The notes: generated by a model from the sequence alone, not told the origin. A stretch of 64,000 nucleotides of DNA from Phytopythium helicoides (GCA_024867545.1 JANFNE010000012.1:1178001-1242000), one strand, 5' to 3'; positions 1-11,503 are shown, counted from the stretch's first letter. Made by a program: numbers and translations.

Positions 1-1199
1 CAATGAGGCGGCCAAGCGTGATCTCTGCAAAGTCAATGGTCTGACTGAGGTGGCGGGGCACAACCGCCGACGAGTTTCCGTTGGCAGCGGCGTCGGAGGC
101 CTTGGCATCAGCTGCGGGCTTGGGCAACTGATTGATGGGAGCGTTCTTGCCGCGGTCCTCGGGCTTCTTGTCGGGCTTGGCACCGGCCTTGACCGTCGCG
201 GCCTCCTCCGCAACAGTCGTGTGGTCCGTGGCGGTTCCCTCGGTGGTCATGTCTCCCGTGGTGTTTCCTGTAGCGTCCTTGGCGTCGTTGTTGGCGTTAA
301 ACCACGCGGATAGGAAGTGCGGGATTCTTGGCCTTTTTGGCGCCGTCGAGCTTGAGCTGCTGCACGGGCTCAACGTTTGCGCCGATGAACTCGGTCGAGT
401 TGCGCCTCTCCCTGCGGCGCACCTCCTTCTTGACGGTGGCGACGTCGTTGACGTCGGCAACGTCCTGCCGCGGCGGGCCTTTTGCTTGGCGAGCTTGGCC
501 TGCGCCTGCATCTTCTGCTGCGCGACGAGGTCCGCCTTCATCTTGGCCTTCTGCTGCCTGCGCACCTCCTCTCTCAGCGCAGCCTTCTGCTTGACATCAA
601 GCGTGGCGGCCTCCGAGTTGACGTCCTCCGCTGGCTCCTTGTGGCGGCGGTCCATGCGCGCGTCCACGGCTGGCGCCATCTTGATGGGGCTGCCCACCGT
701 GCCGAAGAACGAGTTCTTGACGGGCGCGTCCGGGTCCACCTGCAGCGGCTTGCGCCTGCGGCCGAACGCGAGCCGCCGCGCGGCGCCGTTGCCGTTGCCG
801 CGCGCCTTGGCGTTCTCCTTGTTGTTCAGCAGCATCGCGAGCGGCACGAGGTCGCCTGTGGGCCGCGGACGCAGCGGGGAAATGAGCGCCAGGCGCGTCG
901 CGGCGGCACCGGCGGCGCTCTCTTCCGCCGGAAACACCCACGCGCATCCATCAGGCGAGTACTGCAGCGGGGAAACGACCCGCAACCCGCGTGAGAAATA
1001 TTGCCGGATGGAATGGCCGCGGCAGAGGACGCTGAAACCGGTTGTGTTGGAATTTGTATGCGCGCGGGTTGCCCTTTTGGTTCGGCAGCTTCAACCGCTG
1101 CCGCAGCGGTTTTCCCGTGCCTTTCCCCCTCTGCCGCCAGCGTCGGCGCTTTGGAAGGTACTGAGTTAACGAGGGGGTGACGCACACGATCTGTCCCAT
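1..1199 (-). CDS. Lys/Ala-rich hypothetical protein, partial, frame-broken
   Basis: Coding character on the minus strand is clear but split among frames. From about 955 down to 480 one frame reads a basic protein with segments such as SPDGCAWVFPAEES, RRLAFGRRRKPLQ and a Lys/Gln/Ala helix (KQKAALREEVRRQQKAKMK). At about 470 the coding frame shifts by one base into DVNDVATVKKEVRRRERR and NSTEFIGANVEP, and at about 300 it shifts again into an Ala/Lys/Thr-rich tail that runs off the left edge. A candidate start is the ATG at 1199 (MGQIVCVTPS), which needs a frame change or splice near 960 to join. I do not recognise a family. Composition suggests a nuclear or cytoskeletal basic protein, but that is only inference. 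Two or more one-base breaks look like sequence errors, or else the gene is decaying. Confidence 0.35.
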
Positions 1200-1458
1200 T
1201 TGGTGAAGGGAATGATGCTGCGTTCGGATTGAAGTGACGCATAACAGGATACTAACACAGTACTTTAGTGGATTCCTGCAGCGGCAACGCGCCGCCGCAA
1301 AGGTCGCAGCAGCCAACACCAGGCAGCGCCGAGAAAGAACACATGGAGGTGGTTGGTGGCTAGTTTTCATTGATTGGATGTGGATTTTTGGTCACTATAC
1401 GTCGAGCACATGCAGGTTGTTGGTCTTGTCCGGACGCCACTAGTACAGTTCTGGACGC

Positions 1459-3733
1459 CTACAGGCTAGAGGTGATGACGTCCGCCAGGGCGATCACAAT
1501 GTTGAACATCTGCGAGTACATGCCGAGCTTGGAGGCCTGCGCCATTTGCGCCGACGTGTTGATGAGCGGCGGCATGGCGGCGGCCTCCTGCGCCAAACGC
1601 GCGGCGCGCTCCTCGTCGTCCTCGCCGTCGCTGCCCTTGGAGCGCAGCTTGTGCAGGCGCTTGCGGATGTGGTCCTTGACCCAGCCCTGGATGCGCAGCA
1701 CGACGCCGAACCACTCCTCGAACTCGAGCGTGCGGATCGACTTGAGCACGAAGAAGGTGCGTCGCAGGTTCTCCTCCTCGTACGAGATCATCATGCCCAG
1801 CACCAGGATCACCAGCACGTAGCCCATGTACTGCAGGTAGTAGTCGGGCGACAGGCTGCTGGCCGCCGCGATGATGCCCACGGCCACCACGAACGTCGTG
1901 TACGTCGCGTAGATGAAGCGCACGCGGAAGCCCGAGCGGTGCGCGAACAGCACGGCGTTTAGGAAACCCATGTAGTACACGGGCTTGGGCGCGCCGGGCT
2001 TCTTGTGAGTCGTCTCCTCGTACACGTCCGCGGCGTGGCCCGTCGACACGATCAACAGCAGGATGCCCATGCAGCACACGTGGGACGCGATCACCAGCGA
2101 CGAGAAGATCTGCGTCGACCGCACGTAGCCGCCCTTGTTGATCAGCACGTCCAGCACGCGGTCGCCTGTCTTGGCCTTGATGGTCGCCGCCTCCACCACC
2201 AGCTTCAGCTTGGCCTCCTTCTTGTCCAGCGTATCGCCGTTCTCCGTCGATGTCATAGACGCGCTGTTCGGCACCTTCTCTTTTTCGTCGTCGATGCCCA
2301 GCGCGACGTTCTGGTCCTTCATAAGCGCCGCGTTCTGTGCGTCCTCGGCCTCCTTGACCCACCGCGCGTAAAATGCGCGGCCCAAAAAGTACATGAAGCC
2401 CGCAGCCGAGATGTACAGCGGCACAGGTCACGCCGAAGCGCAGCACCATGGCGTAGTCAAAGTCGTGCGGGTCCACGAGGCTGTCGGCCTTGACCTTGAG
2501 GAACTTGATGTCCTGAAGCAGCAGCACGAACTGGTTGAGCAGTAGCGTCCAGATGGCGAAGCGGATCGTGCGGAACACGCCCTGGTGCAGCGAGCCCGAG
2601 TTCGGGTTCTCGTACGGGAACGGGTCAATCAGGTACCAGTAGCGGTAGAAGCACTCCTCCACCTCCGGGTGGCGGAACTTCTGCGACCACTTGTGCATGA
2701 GCGCCGTCTTGGAGAACTTGGCCGTGTTGAGCTCGTCCACGGCGCCAGAGTCCATAGTGCCCGAGAACGGCAGCTGAAGACAGAAGTTGCGACGACGCAG
2801 CAGCTCCTGGCGGTACTGCGACACCATACCACCGATAGCCGTGATGCCGTAGTTAATCGCCTGGTACGAGATGTTGGTGTAGTCGTCAAACTTGTCTGGG
2901 AACGGCAGCGTCGGACCGCACCGACATCATGACGATCAGGTACGCGAAGAAAGATGCTCCAGCCGATCACGCACGACTTGACGTAGCGCATGCGCGTGAT
3001 GCCGAAGATCGGGATCAACAGAATCAGCAGCGGGATCACGGGACCCGTGACCTTCTCAATCGGCTTCTTGGCGATCATGACGGCCGCTATGACGGCGAAC
3101 ACGACGGCAGTCAGGTTCTCGAGGTACCGCTTGCCGATCGGCGTGAAGGTGAGCAGCAGGCCGAGGAACGATCACGGGGATACACACGCCAAAGGTGAGC
3201 ACCTTGATGGCCGTCTCGTCCGTGGACGTGCGTCCGACGTCAGTTGAGGGGATCCACTTGTTGCTGTGCCACTCGCTGCCCCAGAAGGCCGAGAGGCCGA
3301 TGAGCGCGAGCAGAAAGCAGACGCGCACGCGAAGCACGGAGGAGGACTGCGCGACGGCGAGGTAGTTGGACTCGTAGAAGGTGGGCTCGACGTCCGAGAA
3401 GTGCAGGAACCGGTTCATCTCGGTCTGCTGCTGGATGCGCTGGAACTGCTCCGTGTAGTACTTCTTGGCCTTGATCTGCTTCATGATGGCCTTGAAGCCG
3501 CCGTTGTAGTTGGGCGGCTCGTTGGCCTTGAGGATCATGGCGTTGGCGTCCTGCTCCGTGTACTCGGCCGTGGCGCGCGAGGCGCGGCTCTGGCTGGCGC
3601 GCTGCGGCGTCTTGCGCGCGCTGCGGCTGCGGCTGGCGCTGGGCCGCGCAGCAGTCGCTCCCATGCTGGTATCGTCGTCCTTCAGCTCGAAAAAGGAACT
3701 GGACCGGTCCTCCATTATGACCTCGTCGGCCAT
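1459..3733 (-). CDS. 12-TM membrane protein like class III cyclase membrane cassettes, frame-broken
   Basis: Starts at ATG 3733 (MADEVIMEDR) and ends at TAG 1459; about 757 aa after allowing four one-base frame breaks near 3170, 2948, 2920 and 2428. The cytosolic N-terminus is Ser/Arg-rich. Two cassettes of six hydrophobic segments follow. The first ends in a segment running into SQYRQELLRRRNFCLQL, the second into SYEEENLRRTFFVLKSI. Each is preceded by an acidic/aromatic entry motif (FSDVEPTFYESNY; HPEVEECFYRYWYLIDPF). A Tyr/Glu-x-x-Leu-x-R-R-x-F-x-L motif just after TM6 is what one sees before the catalytic domain of membrane-bound adenylate/guanylate cyclases. Here only about 60 residues separate the two cassettes and about 60 follow the second, so no cyclase domain fits. 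Function unknown: a pseudo-cyclase scaffold, or a transporter-like protein. The family resemblance is inference; the topology is seen directly. Confidence 0.6.
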
Positions 3734-5074
3734 TCAGCAAGTGAGCGCCTGACGCTCAGCCGCGTGCGGTGGGTGGAGTGGTGCGTGGATCGTCGCTGCG
3801 CCGCAGGAAATCACAGACGCGCACTATGCGGCGGTGGATGAGCCGCTGGCAGGCCTCCCACTCTGCTCGTTGCACAATCGATTAGCCCTCGCTGACGCAG
3901 GAGCCCGACCAGTTCGGGCGCCTCACGCACTTGAGCTGCACCGCGCAAGTCTGGAAATGGAGAGGAAGGGAGAGGCTCGGCAGCCACGGAAACATGCGCG
4001 GCGCCATATTGCGGGCGGCACTGGTGGCGATGCGATGCTCGTGGTCGCATGGCCGTTTTTTCGAGAGAGTGATCGAGTCGCAGGTGAGGTGGCTAAATCA
4101 GTGGCGCAGTGGGTGGTGATATGCGTTCGAGGCAGAAGGTACTGATGTGAATTATGAGGATGTACCTAGTGGGCGGTGCAGCTGGCGGATTCCTCTTGGA
4201 TTCAGTATGGAAAAGGCAAGCCATGGGCTGCTGGCCGCACGACAGACGATGAGTGCAACTGGCTTTTGACGCAGCCGAGTACTGTATTTTTCTATACAAA
4301 AATCAAGCTATTTAAGATGCGTGGTAATTGCGGCGGAATGTGGTTGGACAAAACCATTTATTTTGGAAAGTATCACAATGTGCGAAAAAATCTCACATCT
4401 CAACTCTCAGATGCATACTAGGCGACGGAAACTGGGTGTGAGTGCCGCAAAGCCATTGCAACAGCAAGAAGGCGCCATGTTCGCGAGCGTTCCGGCCGCT
4501 TTGCAGCGCATGATTTACAACCCGCAGAGCACCGAAACCCAGTCAATCATTTTTGGCAGACGAGTCGAAGACCTACAATTTTGATTTATCCCGATGAGGT
4601 TGCGATCTTCCTGTCGTTTCGTTGTAACGGCTCCGATATCGCAGATAAACTATGTCAGAACGCACCGTGGACCCACCCTTAACTTGATCGAGATGTCACA
4701 GTGCCACCAAATCAAGCCATGGCTCGCTGCGCATCCCCCTGCAGTCAGTGTGATTGACAGAGCTTCCGGCAGCAGTTGAAGCCATTGGCATGGATACACT
4801 GAGCTCGTTCCCTCCGCCACCAATGGCTTCACAACACCCGCAATGCGCGGCGGGCAATGGCCCAAAGCGGCAGATCCTTTCCCAGTGCCAGTGGCTGCTT
4901 GAGGAGAAATGATCTGCTGCAGGAGCATCTACAAACTGGGCGAGCGCGAGTTTTGATACTGACGTGGCAGGGTTTTGATTCGGAAACTCTACATATCAAT
5001 CCAGCGCGTCGACGCTGAAGACGCGGTCCCGCAGTCGCGGCTGCTCGCCGCCAACGTGGACGCGCACGCCGAGC
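3734..5074. other. Intergenic, no gene seen
   Basis: This 1.3 kb stretch separates the start of the 12-TM gene from the 3' end of the first START/FYVE gene. It holds only short open frames without coding character, and GC content falls toward the middle. I see no RNA gene or repeat in it. Confidence 0.5.
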
Positions 5075-6590
5075 TTATCTGTCCGCCTTGGCTGCGGTCG
5101 GCTGTGGCTCTTTGGTCGAGTCACAGGAGGCGGCGGCATCTCCTGCTTGTGCTGCTGATGTTGATGTGGAGTTGAGTGCGACTGATGCTTCTGCCTCTCG
5201 TGATATTGCGGAGGCACTTGCTGTGGCTGTGGCTGCACCTGCGGCGGTGGAGGCTGTGCACTCGATGCTGTGGCCTCCGTACACGCGGATGTACATTCCT
5301 CGCTCGGCGTCAAAGAGCAGCGAGTGGCTGCGACCTGCTCGCGAGGCATTGTCGTCTGCTGCCGTCGTTGTTGGCGGCGCGCGCGCGTCCGTGCCTGCGC
5401 GCTGCCGGGTCTGTCCCCACTGATCCCTCACACTCTTCAGGTCGGCGTCGTCAAAGCTGCTGCGCCGCTGCGGAACGTTGTGTGGAAGCTCCATCTTGCT
5501 GTAAAACTCGTTCGCGTCATGTCCACTGCTGCCGCTGCGGTCGGTGCTTTCGTCCGCTGAGGTCGTGTCGAAGGCGCCAACTCCGCCCGAAGCGCGCGCC
5601 ACAAGGTCCACACACTCCCGACAGAACACCCCGCGGACCGGCCGCTGTGTACGCGGATGCAGTTGGAAGAGCGGCCGCCGCGTGTAACAGTGTTTACACG
5701 CACGCCTCCGACAGCCGGCGCATTCGACGGTGCTTCTGCCTGCAGTGGATGTGAGCGCCAGACACACGTCGCAGCGATAGAGCGACTCGGACGGCATGCA
5801 GCGTTCGGCCGCGCGAGCAGCGAGCCGCGAAAAGCGCTTGGCCTGTGCGCAAATGACGCAGTTGGACACACTGAGCATGCGGTCGGCGGCCACAAAGTCG
5901 CCGAGAGAGTTGGGGATGGCGCCGCCTGGGTGGAAGCGGCCGAACATGAAGCAGTCGACGTGCCCAGGGTCGTCCGCAACGCTGTACAGGTAGCACATGC
6001 TCATGAAGGCTCGCGTGAGACTCGGGTCGCGCGACGACGGCCACTCGGGCAGCTCGATCGACTGGTACACGTGGTAGGCAAAGAAGCGGCCGGCGCGGTC
6101 CACGATGCGGCCCTGCCGCTCGTACGTGAGCAGGTCGCGGTCCCGGATGACATGTCCATACCTGGGAGCCCGTAGCGCGAACCACTTGATGCCTGCAAAG
6201 ATGACGCCCGAGGTCGGCGGGTTGGCCACCAGCACCTCGAGCACGGCGCCGTCGATGAACTTGTCGCTCAGCAGCGCCTTGGACGCGCGCAGACTCTCGG
6301 TCGAGTCCGAGTACATGCCTGCGATGGCGTCGTCCACCGTGCCCGGGAACGTGCCGGTGCCCATGAGCAGGTGCGGAGCCCCCGGCGGGGCGTCCGAAGA
6401 CGACCGGGCCCTGTAGACGCCTAGGTCGCCCTTGCGCCGAACCAACTTCCACGAGTCCAAGCGCGCTGGGAGACAGCCGCAGGTGCTCATGTGCGTCGAC
6501 CGCTCGCTCGATGAGGTCGTCGCACGAGCGGTCGAGCTGCGCGCGACGCGCAGGCGTCAGCCGAACAGCCGGGAATGCGTCCATGTCCAT
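5075..6590 (-). CDS. START-domain/FYVE-type zinc finger protein (copy 1)
   Basis: Predicted lipid-binding protein of about 504 aa, probably acting at endosomal or other membranes. The start is set at ATG 6590 (MDMDAFPAVRLTPARRAQLD), because the neighbouring paralogue starts with the same kind of sequence (ARRAQLEELCDDLIERA). One extra base near 6457 breaks the frame between SPSAL and DSWKLVRRKGDLGVYR. The START-like region spans roughly residues 45-270 (FPGTVDDAIAGMYSDSTESL, GVIFAGIKWFAL). Next comes a Cys-rich finger with CDVC, CAGC, CKHC and FCREC pairs, spaced as in FYVE-related fingers, although the basic RRHHC core has become RRRACKHC. The C-terminal 150 residues are Ser/Ala-rich and disordered. 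There is no intron at the position where the paralogue has one. The single frame break is most likely a sequence error because both sides are well conserved. Confidence 0.8.
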
Positions 6591-7327
6591 GGAGCTCGAG
6601 GCGCGGAAGGCGGAGTGACGGCGCCGCGGGTGGAGCGGCGAGCGGAAGCCCTCGGATCGACGCGTCGGCCCGCCGACTGTGCCACTCTTTGCGTTCCATG
6701 GCCACTTCGGCCCCGCGATGGGCCAGCGACCGGACGACCGCGAATCTGCGTGATTTGCCTGCTGCGGCCAGACGGCATGGGCAAATCGCGCCTCGGTGTG
6801 CTGCGTGAGCCTACACGTGCCTCCAACATCAGCCAACTCAGCGTGCGCTCGGAGACAGGAGACACGTACGCACCGTCAGTCCACAGGCGGTCGACCGGCC
6901 GAGCTTCTCCGCATCCATCTTCAGGTTGTGTCCGCGGCAGCGTGGTGTCGTGCAGCCTGGCTCTGCAGCTCTGAAGCGCTGATGCTCAGCGCTCGCTTCG
7001 CATGCCTTGTCACCGCCGGCAGACGCGGCGCCTCACCAGTCGACCACTCGCACCGATGGCAGCGCAGCTTGCGCGCTCGCTGCCTTCCATCGAGTCAGCA
7101 ATCTCGTTCGCACCGACGCGGTTGCTCGCTTGCACTCTGGTGATCCCGCTGCTCTCGATGGTAGTAGCTATTGCACTTCCTATTCCTTACACTTGCTTGC
7201 TCCAAACTACACAGACATACACTAGTCGAGCTCGTCCACTGAGAACATGGAGCCCTGCGCAGGCTGGCTCGGCCGCACAGCCGTTGGTCGCTCGGGGTTG
7301 TGCAGCCGGACAAAGTCCTGCAGCGCT
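6591..7327. other. Intergenic between the two START/FYVE genes
   Basis: This 737 bp region lies upstream of copy 1 and downstream of copy 2 on the minus strand. No reading frame in it continues either protein or shows coding character. It presumably holds the promoter of copy 1 and the 3' UTR of copy 2. Confidence 0.5.
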
Positions 7328-9176
7328 TCATCGTACACGACAAAGGATCGTATCGGCGCGAGCGGTGGAGCTCCGCCTGCATCTCGCCCTGCCTCGATAC
7401 GCGCTCTGATCGGTGCCGTAGGAGCTCACGCCGCTATACACACTGTCGGTACCTCGACCTCGAGGATGGGAGGACGCTGCGCTGCTTTCTGCGCCGCCAT
7501 AGTGCCGATCACTGAAAGATCGAGGCCGGTCGTAGTCGGTGTCTCCCCTGCGCCGCCGCTCGCGTCGCTTCTCCTTGTTTAGATATCGCGCCAACCGCTC
7601 CATTTCCTTCGGGTTCCACCAGATCCCTCCGGGAATCGGTCTGGAAGTCGCGCGCTGGTTATCGCTGGGCTCCTGGGCATCCTCGACTATCGAGCACCTG
7701 CGAGTGAACGACGCGAGCTTCCGCAGCTCCTTGTCGTCGGCATGGTAGCTGCGCATGTAGCCGCCAGCGCCGTCTTCGTCGTCTGACTGGAAATCGTCGT
7801 CAAGCTCACTCCATTCTTGCGTAGGAGACAGCGAGCTCGCCGAGGACGGCGACGAGACACCGCACTGCTCCCGTCCATTAGTGTCTCTCCTGCGAGATTG
7901 GTGGGATCTTGCGCCGTAATGCTCGCTTGTCGGCATGCTATTGCTGTATCCGCTGCTGCCGATGCTGTTCGATCCCATCGGTGCGCGCATTCCGTCCACG
8001 CTGTCGACGCACCCGCGGCAAAAGTACTCGCGCTCGGGCTTGCCTGTTCGTGTTTTCAATCTGAAAACGGTCTCGCGATGACGACACGTGCGGCACACGT
8101 TCTTCTTGCAGCCCATGCAGAGCGTAAGCGACTGCCCTAGAAACTTGGTGACGCTAGACATGCACCGATCGCAATGCTTGGTCGACTCGGACGGCAGCAG
8201 GTCGGCGCTCGACGCGATGAGCCGCGAGAAGGCTCGCGCGCGCACCACGACGCGGAAGTTGGCCACCGTCAGCAGCCTCTCAGCCGATACATAGTCGTCA
8301 ATCGGCCGCGGGACCGTCAGCTTGGGGCCAGGGTCCATGCCGCCGCCAATGTCGAGGTCGCCGAGCATGAAGCAGCCGAGCCAGTCCTCGTCGAGCTGAC
8401 GGTACAAGTAGCACCAGGACATGTGTGCGCGCGCGACGTTATCGCGGTTGGCGGGGCGCTCCGGCAGGTCGATGGACTGCAGCACCTGGTAGGTGAACAC
8501 CTGTCCGCTGCGGTGGTCCAGGATGCGGCCCATGCGCTGTTTTGAGCATAGCAGGATCATTGGTTAGCGCAAGTCGAGCAGGAGTGGCACTCCAAAGCGG
8601 CGGGCGCACCTCGTAGGTGAGAAAGTCTCTGTCGCGCACGAGCTGTCCGTTGCCGAAGCCCTTGAGCGCGAACCACTTGATGCCGGAGAAGACGACAGGC
8701 GCGTGCAGCGGGTTTCGCTCAAAGACGTGCAGCACGGCGCCGTCGATGAACGAGTCGTTGATGAGTCGCTTGACGACGCGCAGCTGCTCGGTCGAGTCGC
8801 AGTAGACGCCGGCGATGGCGTCGTCGGCCGAGCCGCGCACGATGCCGCTGCCGAGCAGCAGCCGCTGGCGCCGGCCCCTCGACCTCGAGCGCGACCTCGC
8901 GCGCGCGCGCTGCTCACTTGCAGACGACGACGACGAGCTGGGCGAGCCGAGCACCGCGGGGCTCTCGTCGTTCAGCGCCTCGTCCAGCGCGCGCGGCTCG
9001 TGGCGCAGCCGGTAGACGCTGAGCGCGTCGCGGCGCCGCACGAGCTTCCACGCGTCCAGCGCGCTCGCCGAGCCGTGGAAGGCCGCGTGCACGCGCAGCG
9101 CGCGCTCGATGAGGTCGTCGCAGAGCTCCTCGAGCTGCGCGCGCCGCGCGGCGCTGAAGCTCGCGTTTGGCTCCAT
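7328..9176 (-). CDS. START-domain/FYVE-type zinc finger protein (copy 2)
   Basis: Two exons, 9176-8611 and 8537-7328 (1776 nt, 591 aa). The 73-bp intron (8610-8538) has a GTGCGC donor, a GCTAAC branch site and a CAG acceptor; it joins RDFLTYE to RMGRILDHRSGQVFTYQVL, exactly matching copy 1. ATG 9176 begins MEPNASFSAARRAQLEELCD. The START-like region covers about residues 35-300 and is interrupted by a Ser/Arg-rich insert (about residues 75-105). The Cys finger follows at about residues 330-395 (CDRC, CMGC, CRTC, FCRGC). The tail is rich in Ser, Arg and Asp. Inferred role is phospholipid- or lipid-binding membrane recruitment, as for the many oomycete FYVE/START proteins. It is tandem with copy 1 on the same strand, so a local duplication is likely. 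Confidence 0.87.
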
Positions 9177-9633
9177 GTGCTGGCGCGGGGCGGGGCGGGG
9201 ACACTAGTGGTGGCTGCTTGCCTTGCCCGCGCGGCCTTTCTCGCGGGCGGCTAGTTGCCGTCGGCGGCATACTGGGGCCGAGTCGCGCAGCAGAGGGAGT
9301 CGACGGCATACTGGGGACAAGTCAAGGCGCGCCGTCGCTGTCGCGGCGTCGTCCAGTTCCTTTTTGGAGTCGTGTGACCGTCATAAAAACGAGGGGACAT
9401 CGGTTGTTTGTTCTCTGAATATTTATATTCAGAGTTGTTGGTACGAGGATTGGATTGGGTTGGATTCCTTACTAAAACTGATATTTTGACGATATAGCCT
9501 CTCATGTAATTTCTCTAAACTCATCCTAACAGAGTTATTGTATGTATCAATAAATGTAAAATCGATTACCTCTATAATTAAAATTTTGAAGTGAATGTTG
9601 CTTGATAGGTTGTTACTGACAAATCAATGAGCA
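9177..9633. other. Intergenic with short direct repeat and hairpin
   Basis: Upstream region of START/FYVE copy 2. It contains a 13-bp direct repeat CGGCATACTGGGG (9265-9277 and 9304-9316) and a perfect 9-bp inverted repeat around a 4-nt loop (9413-9434), then becomes AT-rich. No gene is seen. Confidence 0.5.
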
Positions 9634-10095
9634 TCACAAAGAACTGCTCCTGCTGCTTCTCCTGCTCCTGCTCCTGCTCCTGCTGCAGCTCCTGCTCCTG
9701 CTACTGGTGGTGTGGATTGATGCACGAACGGATACACGTTCATACGCAAAAGAAATGTACGTGGCTACTGCACGTAGAGGAATGCTCGCTTTGTTGGTGA
9801 TGGGGTCGTAGAGTACGAAGCTCTGAATGGTATCGTTCATGGGCAAGAGCACTTCAACTAGACGCAAACGTGACGCATGTCGTGCTTCTCCGGCACGAGA
9901 TCTCTCAGAGCTCGAAAGTGCGTAATACTGAGCAAACCGTTTGCTTGGGTTTCCGCAATCTTTTGCGGCTTTGACGATCGCGAAGAGGTGCTGCATGATT
10001 TCGACCGCGCCTTGCGTCGACTTGAATCGCTGCAAATGCCCTCGCGTGAAGGGTACGGCAAGTGTGAGACCAGTCAACGAATTGATCGCAATTCG
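9634..10095 (-). pseudogene. Gene remnant, unrecognised family
   Basis: An open minus-strand frame with convincing protein-like composition (TRGHLQRFKSTQGAVEIMQH, LVEVLLPMNDTIQSFVLYDP, AVATYISFAYERV). It has no ATG at its head and an in-frame stop just upstream. It runs into a low-complexity Ser/Arg tail coded by a CTCCTG hexamer repeat (about 9650-9706). I read it as the internal part of a decayed gene. The family is not recognised, and an intact gene with unseen introns cannot be excluded. Confidence 0.35.
9648..9706. repeat. CTCCTG/CTGCTC low-complexity repeat
   Basis: A run of imperfect CTCCTG hexamers with interruptions. On the minus strand it would code Ser/Arg repeats at the end of the gene remnant. 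Confidence 0.7.
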
Positions 10096-10366
10096 GCCTC
10101 ACACAATGTTGGATCGAGTGATGACAGATAGACGGTCTATCGGTCTGATGCTACTTTCGACTGCTACACACACACACACCACCTCCGCTGCTGTTTGCAA
10201 TGGCAGCACTACTGATTATTGGGATGCTGCCCAGGATGCACTCGTTCCCGGACGCTCCACTGCTTTTGCTGTGTAGGCATGCCGTCGCCGCTCCTGCCAC
10301 TTTCGCAACACGCCGCCACAGATGGCAATTCACAGGTGCTCATTCTGCTAACTTCAATCAACGCCG

Positions 10367-10902
10367 TCATGCTTCCTCCAAGCTGTTACCCGACACAGAT
10401 AACACGTTGATCTCGTGGTACCCAGCAATAGAATGACCTACGAGTATCACGCCACTGGTCATTGAGTTCGTCGACGTCGTGCTCGATGAGCTCGGGCCGC
10501 CAGCGATCAAGACTTCTCCGGATAAGCTACCAAAGCCTCCAGACACGCTCACCACACCGCCAGAAGCAGTCGTGGACGCAACCGACGAGATCGCACGACT
10601 CCACTCTCCACGGTGCCCTTTGCAGCACTTGAACTCACGCTCACGGCACTGCTTCTCGTCGACTTGCCCGCACCGTTCAATACGCTCATGCTGCCGTTCA
10701 CGGAAGATCCGTCCGCGATGTCGATCTTGCTGACGAGCGATGCCGACGATCCGCTTCCAGTGCGCACGGACCTGCTCGAGGCACCAGAGTCGCAGCTCAT
10801 CTCAGTCGCGTTACCGCCGCTGCTGCTACTACTGCTGCTCGCAGCACCGAGCTTCGAGATCACCACCGAGCCGCTCGTCGACCAGCCATCGCCACTCGTC
10901 AA
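10367..10902 (-). pseudogene. Ser/Gly/Val repeat (beta-repeat) protein remnant
   Basis: Minus-strand frames 10902-10594 and 10594-10367 together read alternating Ser/Gly/Val motifs (GSVVISKLG, GSMSVLNGAGKS, GGVVSVSGGFGSLSGEVLI). These resemble large repetitive beta-structured surface proteins. One frame change near 10594 separates them and there is no ATG. It looks like the C-terminal fragment of a once longer repetitive protein. The family call is inference from composition only. Confidence 0.35.
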
Positions 10903-11039
10903 TGACAGAACCGCTAATTGAGTCGGACGACATCGGTGCTTTCGCAGGAATAATGTGGTACAGGAAGCTTTTGTATGTATTGTACGGGGACTGTGTTGTG
11001 CAAGGTTTTGGCCAGGATCAATAAGTCGGGTACCCCGAC

Positions 11040-11300
11040 CATTAGCCGTGGCCGAAGTCTAGTGCGGCGGAAGGATCGTACTCAACGAAGCCAGCTTCGT
11101 GGCCCACGACTTGGTCGTCTTGTCATGCCGGATCAGGACCTTGTCTTTTCACGGCACGGCGTCAGACGACGCCAACCACAATTTCGACGGGTTACCGCAG
11201 GTGAGGATAGTACCTCCCTCGGCGATGCGTGAGGCCATCAGCACGATCCCTCGCTGGTCACCGAATCGACCGGCCGCACGTTGGTCACCTCAGCTAGGTG
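11040..11300 (-). pseudogene. Short decayed coding fragment
   Basis: On the minus strand about 60 codons read RGIVLMASRIAEGGTILTCG and, after one in-frame TGA, KDKVLIRHDKTTKSWATKLA. The codon pattern looks protein-coding but there is no start and no recognisable family. I take it as a relic of a lost gene. Confidence 0.2.
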
Positions 11301-11503
11301 TTCCTTGCCTCAAACGCAAAGGCGGCTTATGGTCTGAACGGTAAATATTCAGAGCTTCCCCGGCCGCGCACGGCATTAGTCTGGAAACGACGATGGATTG
11401 GGATAAAATAATTCTGCTTTCGTATAGTAGAAATGTTCATCAAGCGACAGTTCTGACAGAATGCCAAGGCTGCCCCACGCGACGTTCATCCAACAAAATG
11501 AAT

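Noticed and set aside
132..1169. 345-codon plus-strand frame at the left edge
   Set aside because: It begins at TTG and is Leu/Ala/Ser/Arg-rich, as antisense of a Lys/Ala-rich gene would be. The minus strand has better coding character despite frame breaks.
1459..3733. Annotating the 12-TM protein as an adenylate or guanylate cyclase
   Set aside because: Only the membrane parts and linker motifs are visible; neither catalytic domain nor metal-binding Asp pair is present.
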